Shown here: piece after piece, positions 5,457-11,179 of the stretch
Layout of the letters: every line of letters begins with the position of its first letter
Position numbering within the stretch: position 1 is the first letter of the stretch
Source: Candidatus Sericytochromatia bacterium
GTDB lineage: Bacteria; Cyanobacteriota; Sericytochromatia; UBA7694; JACMQJ01
Direction of reading: 5' to 3'
Assembly: GCA_014377055.1 (NCBI GenBank)
Contig: JACMQJ010000619.1
Span: forward strand, 1-11,179
DNA length: 11,179 nucleotides
Translations under genes and position numbers: made by a program
Notes under the pieces: model-generated
Told to the model about the DNA's origin: nothing
The model's database searches: none
The model's input: only the letters and a program-made list of their open reading frames with translations

Positions 5457-7869
5457 AGGTTTTACTAAAATATCTGTTTGTCTAGTCAATGGAGTGGAAG
5501 AACAGATATTAACAGGAAGGATGGTTGTTGAGTTTTCTGGAGATTATAATACAAAGCTTAGTACTTTTTTAAAAAGGTATAATGCAATCTTATTTAATTC
5601 ATTTGTCACTAGAGATGATACTCTTATGGCTCTTGTTGGTTTGGGTGATAATCCTGATTTAGTTAATAACATTTCAAAAAATATTCAAAAGACAAATCAA
5701 ATTGCTTCACCTTCAACAGAATCAATGACATTTTCGTCTATTGATGCACTTAAGACTGTTGCTGTATATTATGATATTTTTGCTAATAGCTCTGATATAG
5801 TTTCAGGTGTCTCTTTTAATCATCCTGCTTATCAACAGTCGGTAGCGAGTTTCCCGATTCCTGCTACTACATCGAACACGGGTGCAGGTGTAGATGAAAT
5901 TGTAACAAATGAAGAATCCTCTACAGGAACAAAATCAACTGATTTAGAATGGTTAGTTAATAAAAGTCCTTTTTCACCAGAGATAACCAAAGCATGGAGT
6001 CGTTCACAAGGAGAAGACTCTGTTGTTGCTATTATTGATTCGGGATTTGGGACAATAGATAAATATAAGGATTTTAAGGACAGAGTTATTTACAAACCAG
6101 AGTTATTAATTAATGATTATAATGAATATAAGACTTATTGTCAGCAAGTTAGGAGTGGTCAAGACCCAAGTAAAATTAAATATCCAAATGGAAACTTTGT
6201 TTTTTCTACTTCTGATACAAATATAGACGTACCAACTAATTTAGCTTCTGCTGTTACACCTGATTGCTACCCAAATAAGCTACAAAATAAATTAAATACT
6301 GCATGCGTATATAATGAAGTAGCATATCGAGGAGCTTGCTATAATGACACTGAAATCAAAAAAAATTATACACTTGTAAATCCTCCTGCTCATGGCTTTG
6401 AAGTTTCATCGATTATTGCTTCTACATCAGATGATTTTTCACATATATCTGGAGTGGCACCAAAAGTTAAAATATTACCTATTGCCTACAATTCTAAAAG
6501 CACAATTGATGACTATACATTTTTATTAGCTATTTCAAAAGTAAATGATTATCTAACATTTGGCTCTTCTTATGAGAAGAGAAAAGTAGATGTAATAAGT
6601 ATAAGTACGGCTTTATCTTTACAAAACTCAATCTGGGCTCATTTACAAACATTTAATTGTTCAAATTGCATTAATTCAACCTCAGTAGTATTTAAGAAAA
6701 CTGGAAGGCTCTCTAATAATCCATTAGAATACTATTTAAATAATTTTATAAGTTATTATAGCCAAGATTTAAAAATACCTGTTGTTGTGGGTGCAGGTAA
6801 TAATGGCGATTATGCTGATACTTATCTACCTGCTATTTGTGATGATGCAATAACTGTAGGTGCTTATGAGATATATAATACTAATAGTACTTCAAGTATA
6901 AGGAGAGCAAGTTTTCCGATACTTAATCCTTTTGCGTCATCTAATTATGGTAAGTCAGTGGATTTATGGGCAAATGGGAGGGGTACTTATACTTTTTTAC
7001 CACAACCCAATACTTCAAATTCTGTCTATGATTTTAAAAGTCTTCAAGGATCAAGCTTTTCAACTCCGATAGTTGCTGGAGTGATTTCACTACTTAAGAG
7101 TTGGAATAAAAATCTTAATGGTCAAGATATAAAGAAAATTTTACTTGAAAGGGGCTATAACCTTCCTATTAATGGTGATTTTAGAGTTCCTTCTGGGAGT
7201 AATCAAAAAGCAATTAATGCTTTAGCTTCAATAATAGATATAAGAGTTGGAGCAAAAAAGTCTATTACTATAACAGGCATATATAATTCAAATAATACTG
7301 TTAACCCTGACTCAGATAATAATAGTTTTTATAATACACTCAAACTAACTAAAGATTACACAAATCTTTACTCTAGTTTTATAGGTAAAAAAGTAACTAT
7401 TACAGGTTGGTTAGCAAGAGATAGAAATTTTATTAACCCTAGTTTGACTATTGCTCCTATTGAAGATTTTGAATTAGCTCAAATGAAAGAAAAACCATCC
7501 ACAAATGTTCCAAGTCGTTGGTATGTGAGAATATATAATATTGATGATACAGGTTATGCCTATGTAAACCTTAATAATGTAGCAACAGCTTATTATAGTC
7601 AAGATACAGGGTATATTGATGTTACTTCAATGATCTCAGCAGGTAATAATAATTTTACATTCAAAACTTACAATTACAGTGGTGGTTATACATGGGGATT
7701 TCAAGTGAAAAAAGATAATAACATAGTATTTAATGATATTAGTGGTTCTGCTGGTAGTTATGGTGCTAATAATAATGACCAAACGAAAAGTTATCAATAT
7801 GTTTATAACCACATAATAACGATTGATGCAAATGGAAATGTTGCAGCGAATAAAAATAATTTACCATAA
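5437..7869 (+). CDS. subtilisin-like serine protease (S8), likely lipid-anchored through the upstream frame
   Basis: An 810-residue frame from ATG 5437. The S8 triad is complete: Asp201 (AIIDSGFG), His319 (PAHGFEVSSI) and Ser540 (GSSFSTP), with oxyanion Asn455 (GAGNNGD). Residues about 23-145 (GRMVVEFSGDYNTKLSTFL onward) resemble the fervidolysin-type inhibitory prodomain. The Asp-His interval is 118 residues, much longer than usual, and the insert carries Cys235, 277, 290 and 301. After the catalytic domain (to about 590) come about 220 residues of beta-rich sequence, with WYVRIYNIDDTGYAYVNL suggesting a jelly-roll-like accessory domain. There is no signal peptide and no Shine-Dalgarno before 5437. 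As written the enzyme would be cytoplasmic, which contradicts its prodomain and cysteines. Joined to the previous frame it makes about 1,054 residues with a lipobox. Translational coupling from the upstream gene is the alternative. Confidence 0.85.
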   Translation: MKVKQGEGFTKISVCLVNGVEEQILTGRMVVEFSGDYNTKLSTFLKRYNAILFNSFVTRDDTLMALVGLGDNPDLVNNISKNIQKTNQIASPSTESMTFSSIDALKTVAVYYDIFANSSDIVSGVSFNHPAYQQSVASFPIPATTSNTGAGVDEIVTNEESSTGTKSTDLEWLVNKSPFSPEITKAWSRSQGEDSVVAIIDSGFGTIDKYKDFKDRVIYKPELLINDYNEYKTYCQQVRSGQDPSKIKYPNGNFVFSTSDTNIDVPTNLASAVTPDCYPNKLQNKLNTACVYNEVAYRGACYNDTEIKKNYTLVNPPAHGFEVSSIIASTSDDFSHISGVAPKVKILPIAYNSKSTIDDYTFLLAISKVNDYLTFGSSYEKRKVDVISISTALSLQNSIWAHLQTFNCSNCINSTSVVFKKTGRLSNNPLEYYLNNFISYYSQDLKIPVVVGAGNNGDYADTYLPAICDDAITVGAYEIYNTNSTSSIRRASFPILNPFASSNYGKSVDLWANGRGTYTFLPQPNTSNSVYDFKSLQGSSFSTPIVAGVISLLKSWNKNLNGQDIKKILLERGYNLPINGDFRVPSGSNQKAINALASIIDIRVGAKKSITITGIYNSNNTVNPDSDNNSFYNTLKLTKDYTNLYSSFIGKKVTITGWLARDRNFINPSLTIAPIEDFELAQMKEKPSTNVPSRWYVRIYNIDDTGYAYVNLNNVATAYYSQDTGYIDVTSMISAGNNNFTFKTYNYSGGYTWGFQVKKDNNIVFNDISGSAGSYGANNNDQTKSYQYVYNHIITIDANGNVAANKNNLP

Positions 7870-7894
7870 TAATAAATCAAAATTACAGTTAGGT

Positions 7895-7916
7895 AGATAT
7901 TATAAACGGAATATCT
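7895..7916 (+). other. inverted repeat between the protease and third lipoprotein
   Basis: AGATATT (7895-7901) and AATATCT (7910-7916) form a perfect 7 bp repeat with an 8-base loop, 15 bases before the next ATG. It has no T-run and could be a regulatory or processing hairpin close to the ribosome-binding site AAGGAT (7923-7928). Confidence 0.35.
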
Positions 7917-7926
7917 CTTATTAAGG

Positions 7927-7945
7927 ATAAAATGATAGAAATAAG
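7927..7945 (+). repeat. 19 bp direct repeat at lipoprotein start, copy 1
   Basis: ATAAAATGATAGAAATAAG spans the start of the third lipoprotein and recurs exactly at 9009-9027 over the start of the fourth. Both proteins therefore begin MIEIRK; beyond the signal peptide they do not look alike. Confidence 0.85.
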
Positions 7946-9017
7946 GAAATACATATTAATATTATTGCTTATATTACCTGCCTGTAGTTATGGTATTAGA
8001 ACAGAAATTATACATTCTTCAATAAAACCATCAAGTAGTATATTATCATCACCTTCTATTATTTCTAGTTCACCAGTACAAACTATTGCACCAGCAGCAG
8101 CAGTTATGACAACTTCACCAGTTGAGTCTATAGTTAATACAGAACAACCAATTCATGGTTATGATTTCTTCACAAAATCAGATGTTATTAAAAATAATAC
8201 AGGTTATAATGGTAAAGTTCTTATTATTATTGATACTTATCTGGAACAACCTAATATTAGATTATATCCAAGTGAAGACAATCGAACACTAGATATAGGT
8301 AATACTGAGCTAAGAAAAATAAAATATCCTAGAAAAGTTATGGTTTTTAAAGAAAGTTATGATGAACTTTCTAATGAAGAAAAAATAAACCTTAAACACG
8401 AATATGCAGATTTTACTATTTTTGACCTTGATAAAACTTATAATGGAATAAATATTGTTGACGGTATGTTAGATGTAGGAGGAAGATTAATTTTAGATGC
8501 TGTAATAAATAATAGATTTAATATAGAATATTTTACATATGTGTCTTATGAACCAAGAGATAAATTATCTTACGAAGAGAAATATAAATATAACTTAATA
8601 TTCCAAAATTATGATTATAGGTATACAGCTCAAGTCTCTCCAGTCTATCCCTACTTTCAACTACTTACATTTCCTCTCTCTAATAGTTTGTTTAATTTAT
8701 ATAAAAATATTAAGAATTCAAATAAAAATAAACTAACAAAACTTCCTATTCAAAAAATAGTTTTTAGCTCAATGTGGTCTGCATCAGTTATATCTGACTT
8801 TTTTGATCTACTTGTTCATTATTTTAATATACTTTCAAGCCTTAGTATTCAAATAGCTGATATCCAATATGATTTCTACCCAACTGTAGATTGGGTAATT
8901 GATGTAGGAAAATATACGCTTATAGATGAACGGTTTTATCATGCCAATAATAATGGTATTTCGCCTTTACTTCCATCAAGACCTTCACCAACTCCTAGTG
9001 CTACACTAATAAAATGA
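7932..9017 (+). CDS. lipoprotein of unknown function with Ser/Pro-rich linker
   Basis: A 361-residue predicted lipoprotein. AAGGAT ends 3 bases before ATG; the N-terminus is basic, then a long Leu/Ile stretch and lipobox LPAC (Cys18). Residues about 28-72 are a Ser/Pro/Thr-rich spacer typical of surface lipoproteins. The remainder has no family I recognise; it is rich in Tyr, Asn and Ile with alternating patterns that suggest beta structure. Residues 92-173 share a collinear pattern with the second lipoprotein: GKVLIIID/GAVSLKID, VMVFKES/VVAFQET, then INLKHEY/LNIKRDF. The C-terminus returns to a Pro/Ser-rich tail (SRPSPTPSATLIK), odd for a folded end. Its TGA overlaps the next ATG in ATGA (9014-9017), so the next gene is probably translationally coupled. 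Confidence 0.78.
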   Translation: MIEIRKYILILLLILPACSYGIRTEIIHSSIKPSSSILSSPSIISSSPVQTIAPAAAVMTTSPVESIVNTEQPIHGYDFFTKSDVIKNNTGYNGKVLIIIDTYLEQPNIRLYPSEDNRTLDIGNTELRKIKYPRKVMVFKESYDELSNEEKINLKHEYADFTIFDLDKTYNGINIVDGMLDVGGRLILDAVINNRFNIEYFTYVSYEPRDKLSYEEKYKYNLIFQNYDYRYTAQVSPVYPYFQLLTFPLSNSLFNLYKNIKNSNKNKLTKLPIQKIVFSSMWSASVISDFFDLLVHYFNILSSLSIQIADIQYDFYPTVDWVIDVGKYTLIDERFYHANNNGISPLLPSRPSPTPSATLIK

Positions 9018-9027
9018 TAGAAATAAG
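9009..9027 (+). repeat. 19 bp direct repeat at lipoprotein start, copy 2
   Basis: Exact second copy of the sequence at 7927-7945, here spanning the stop of the third lipoprotein and the start of the fourth. Confidence 0.85.
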
Positions 9028-9478
9028 AAAACATATATTATTAACTGTATTTGTATTACTTTCTTATTCTTCTTGTTTTGTAAAAATACCTGATAAAGTT
9101 GAGATAAAAATATCTCCTTCTCCAGTCTTTAATTCACCTACTTTAAGTACTACTAGCTCTCCAATTACTCAACAAAACTCAAGCAATAAAGTCATAAATG
9201 TAAAAATTATACCTTCTGAAAGTAAAAGTTATTCGAGCTGGAGATTTGACTATGATTTATCCATAGGAGCTTTTAAGCCAAACGTAAAAGTCAAGGTTAT
9301 AGGAACAGTGACTAAAACTGATGGCTCACAAAATAATAATGTTATATGGAAAAGCCTAAATCCTGAAATATTAAATATAACTAACGATGGTCTAATTTAT
9401 TCACACTCGTTAGGAACGACAATAATAAAAGCTATTTCATCAGAAGATAATAATATTGAGTCAAAAATAACTATTTAA
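9014..9478 (+). CDS. lipoprotein with Big_2-like Ig domain, cut short by an in-frame TAA
   Basis: A 154-residue open segment. The signal peptide starts MIEIRK and leads to a lipobox-like YSSC (Cys21); Tyr at -3 is unusual. A Ser/Pro/Thr linker covers about 33-56. Residues 94-154 match the bacterial Ig-like group 2 (Big_2) pattern: VIWKSLNPEILNITNDGLIY, then GTTIIKAIS and SKITI. It has no Shine-Dalgarno of its own and starts in an ATGA overlap with the previous gene. The TAA at 9476-9478 falls right after the last strand of the Ig domain, so the truncated product might still fold and be displayed. The same frame stays open for 242 more codons after the stop, so this is most likely the front part of a longer gene. 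Confidence 0.75.
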   Translation: MIEIRKHILLTVFVLLSYSSCFVKIPDKVEIKISPSPVFNSPTLSTTSSPITQQNSSNKVINVKIIPSESKSYSSWRFDYDLSIGAFKPNVKVKVIGTVTKTDGSQNNNVIWKSLNPEILNITNDGLIYSHSLGTTIIKAISSEDNNIESKITI

Positions 9479-10312
9479 GTTCAGAATGACTATTTATCAC
9501 GTAGTATAGGAACAGGTGAGATTCAAGAGCTTACTTCGTGTGCTGGAGATGTATTTGATATTAATCAAAATGTTTTAAGTGATGTTGAATTTAGTGCTAA
9601 ATCAGTTAATCCTTTTTGGATTAATTGGATAGGTAAATTTAATAATGATTCTAACTCTAAATATTTATTTTCAAATGTTCCTCCAGGAGTAGGAATTGAA
9701 ATATCAGCTTCTAAAAAAGGATGGACAACAAGAAAAAGAGTCGAATATTTACATTCAGGTATAGAAACACAAAATATATACAATTTTGGTGGTAACTTAG
9801 ATTCTCAAGATAAAAATTATTTTTTACAAGATAATCCAGAAATTACTAGTGTTAAAATAAATAATAATTCTTTAAAACTATTAAATCAAAAATCAGATAA
9901 TCTCACTGATTTTGGTGTTCTTCAAGAAAATAAATTTATCACTTTTCCTGCTAATAACACCTTTATTAGTTTAGAAGATTTAAAAAATGATAGTTTGGAT
10001 ATTAATCTAACTTTTGATGAACCTGTGAAAAGAGATATTGTAGAAAATAATTTACAGCTAATTTACAGTTTAGACGGGACAATTTTTGATTATAAAACTA
10101 AATACTTGACATTTTTATCATCATCTGACCATAAAAATGTTCGCTTTAGAATTAATAACAAAGTTAAATCAGGTATCTATAAAATAAAATTTATCAAACC
10201 TTTTTAAGACCAACAAGGAAATAAATCATTAGAGAAAAGAGATATTATTTTATATGATTCAATAAATTATTTTTATCAAGTGTATTCAGAAATTAATTTT
10301 TCTGTAAAATAG
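9479..10312 (+). pseudogene. downstream part of the same lipoprotein gene, beyond TAA and holding a second TAA
   Basis: The fourth lipoprotein's frame continues from 9479 with no stop until TAA at 10205-10207 (242 codons), then for 34 more codons to TAG at 10310-10312. Residues encoded near 9983-10204 fit a Big_5/SbsA-type Ig domain: LDINLTFDEPV early and VKSGIYKIKFIKPF at the end. The family's D-x-x-G-N motif appears as DQQGN directly after the second TAA, so that stop also falls inside a fold. There is no ATG or ribosome-binding site in frame; a TTG at 9995 is not credible as a start. The whole gene would be 432 residues (9014-10312) with two nonsense codons. Pseudogenisation is the simplest reading. 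Stop readthrough or sequence error is possible. Confidence 0.72.
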
Positions 10313-10313
10313 G

Positions 10314-10395
10314 TATAATGGACTCTTTAGAGTAGAAGTAGAATTTAAAATTTATTCCATTGAGAGAATAGTTTAAAAATGTTAGTATAAATTTA
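10314..10395 (+). repeat. IS3-like left end, copy 2 of the 82 bp repeat
   Basis: Gap-free match to 113-194 with 12 mismatches, starting TATAATGGACTC. No transposase sequence follows; at 10390-10395 (AATTTA) it passes directly into the DUF2288 promoter repeat. The stretch is a scar, not an element. Confidence 0.75.
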
Positions 10396-10538
10396 GAATT
10401 TGCAGTTAAGATATAATCTATATTTATTATTTTATGGACTTTTTATGATGGATTTAAAAGAAAAACTAGAATCTGAAATAGGGCCAGCTAACTGGAATGA
10501 TTTAAGTGTATTTGCTAAACGTGGAACTCTTATTTATT
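10390..10538 (+). repeat. 149 bp direct repeat, right copy (intact DUF2288 side)
   Basis: Counterpart of 3124-3272, offset by exactly 7,266 bases with no gaps. Its first six bases, AATTTA, are also the last six of the IS-like repeat. Confidence 0.92.
10410..10423 (+). promoter_or_regulatory. predicted -10 region of DUF2288
   Basis: GATATAATCTATAT with TATAAT at 10412-10417, 27 bases before ATG 10445. The 14-mer is identical to those at 3144-3157 and, on the - strand, 3064-3051. The upstream -35 position has been replaced by IS-like sequence compared with the left copy. Confidence 0.45.
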
Positions 10539-10735
10539 TAACTGACGATCTTGAGTTGTCGGATGTTGCTTTAAAGATAGCTACAAATGATTCTTTGGCT
10601 ATTGGCAAATTACTTAATGAAAATAAACTTAGTAAACCAGAACCAGAAATGTTGATGGAATGGATTGAGCAAAAGCTTAATTGTTTAATTGTAGATCCAT
10701 TTGTATTATGTCAATTACAAAAAGATGATATTTAA
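10445..10735 (+). CDS. DUF2288 family protein
   Basis: A 96-residue protein matching DUF2288 in length and layout: MMDLKEKLESEIGPANW at the start, FAKRGTLIYL, a LELSDVALKIATND helix, a LLNENKLSKPEPE turn, and the closing LIVDPFVLCQLQ. It is small, soluble and of unknown function; the family is found in cyanobacteria and proteobacteria. ATG 10445 (or the adjacent ATG 10448) is chosen because the truncated copy is conserved from there, the upstream TTG at 10400 lies inside the promoter-like TATAAT region, and a weak GGAC sits about 5 bases before. This is the complete version of the gene broken at 3179. It lies just downstream of an IS-like scar and may now be driven by sequence that was not its original promoter. 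Confidence 0.85.
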   Translation: MMDLKEKLESEIGPANWNDLSVFAKRGTLIYLTDDLELSDVALKIATNDSLAIGKLLNENKLSKPEPEMLMEWIEQKLNCLIVDPFVLCQLQKDDI

Positions 10736-10828
10736 AAAAATTAGTAAAATATATAAATCTTAGATTGTCTAAATGTTCAAATAATAATAAACTTAATTTA
10801 GATATTATAAAAATACCAAGAAGTAATA

Positions 10829-11179
10829 ATGATTAAATTTTTAAAAAAAGCAATAACTGTTTCAATTATTTGTACAACGTCATTAGTTTTATTATCAGGG
10901 TCTTACAGCGATCCTATATTTGACCCCAATTATTATTTTAGAGCTTTAAGTTTCCCTTTTAGTGAGCCAATAAAGCAATATAAATGGTATACACCAAAAG
11001 TTAAAGTTAATGGCGATAATAAGGATTTAGAAATATCAAAATCTGGCGAATCAGAAATATCTAAAGAAGCAATAAATCAGGTTATAGAATACGCTAAACA
11101 ACATAACTCACTTGGCTTTATGGTTGTTCATCACGGGAAAATAGTCACTGAAAATTATTTTAATGGGTGGAATAATCAA
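10829..11179 (+). CDS. exported beta-lactamase-family serine hydrolase, N-terminal part (cut by window edge)
   Basis: 117 codons are open from ATG 10829 to the window end. The protein starts with a Sec-type signal (MIKFLKKAITVSIICTTSLV, then LLSGSYS) with no Cys at the cleavage site, so it is periplasmic or secreted and not lipidated. Residues about 83-117 contain INQVIEYAKQHNSLGFMVVH, then HGKIVTENYFNGW. This is the usual lead-in of the class C beta-lactamase/penicillin-binding-like family, for example 6-aminohexanoate-dimer hydrolase-like enzymes. The catalytic SxxK motif would lie beyond the window, so activity cannot be judged. AAGAAG at 10819-10824 is a modest ribosome-binding site. It follows DUF2288 after a 93-base gap containing TTAGA-TTG-TCTAA and no clear terminator. 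Confidence 0.8.
   Translation, partial: MIKFLKKAITVSIICTTSLVLLSGSYSDPIFDPNYYFRALSFPFSEPIKQYKWYTPKVKVNGDNKDLEISKSGESEISKEAINQVIEYAKQHNSLGFMVVHHGKIVTENYFNGWNNQ

Noticed and set aside
9565..9783. Open frame on the - strand, 72 codons
   Set aside because: Lies opposite the continued lipoprotein frame, which has better protein character.
9476..10207. TAA reassigned to an amino acid
   Set aside because: The first lipoprotein, the protease, DUF2288 and the exporter all end at TAA with no sensible continuation of protein after it.
10400..10444. TTG-initiated extension adding 15 residues to DUF2288
   Set aside because: It runs through the promoter-like TATAAT; the left copy supports the ATG at the conserved MMDLKEK.
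1..11179. CRISPR array, tRNA or rRNA genes
   Set aside because: No regularly spaced repeats, tRNA arms or rRNA-like sequence were seen on either strand.

Overview
The window is strongly AT-rich. It comes from a diderm (Gram-negative type) bacterium: there is a run of Sec/lipobox lipoproteins with Ser/Pro-rich linkers, IPT/TIG-like and bacterial Ig-like modules, a subtilase, and a DUF2288 gene. DUF2288 is known mainly from cyanobacteria and proteobacteria. An AT-rich non-photosynthetic relative of Cyanobacteria (Sericytochromatia-like) is my best guess from protein style; the sequence does not prove it.

Layout. Bases 1-412 hold the C-terminal tail of an unidentified + strand gene (2-103) followed by a decayed IS3-family relic: a left-end-like sequence and the N-terminal HTH part of orfA. 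A large ABC exporter with an unusual ~195-residue N-terminal extension occupies 609-3014 on the - strand. Divergent from it is the amputated 5' end of a DUF2288 gene (3179-3272). A ~400 bp gene-free leader follows, with a 10-G homopolymer beside predicted promoter elements. Then comes a co-directional + strand cluster, 3733-10312: an IPT/TIG-like lipoprotein, a second lipoprotein, an S8 serine protease, a third lipoprotein, and a fourth lipoprotein with Ig-like domains. The window ends with a complete DUF2288 gene (10445-10735) and the start of an exported beta-lactamase-family serine hydrolase (10829 to the edge).

How it fits together. The lipoprotein/protease cluster looks like a cell-surface module: lipid-anchored beta-sandwich proteins plus a surface protease. 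It is bracketed by a 149 bp direct repeat (3124-3272 and 10390-10538, 8 mismatches, no gaps) carrying the DUF2288 promoter and 5' end. Its right edge also carries an 82 bp copy of the IS-like end at 113-194. The two repeats overlap at 10390-10395 in the hexamer AATTTA, which marks a recombination junction. The block therefore looks inserted or rearranged next to DUF2288, which survives as one broken and one intact copy.

Several cluster genes look switched or decaying. The promoter region has a poly-G tract of the kind that phase-varies. The protease has no signal peptide and no ribosome-binding site, and is joined in the +1 frame to the lipoprotein before it, as if one ~1,054-residue lipoprotein-protease had been split by an extra G. 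The fourth lipoprotein continues in frame past two TAA codons through a recognisable Ig-like fold. These could be pseudogenisation, recoding, on/off variation or sequencing error; raw reads and related genomes would separate these.
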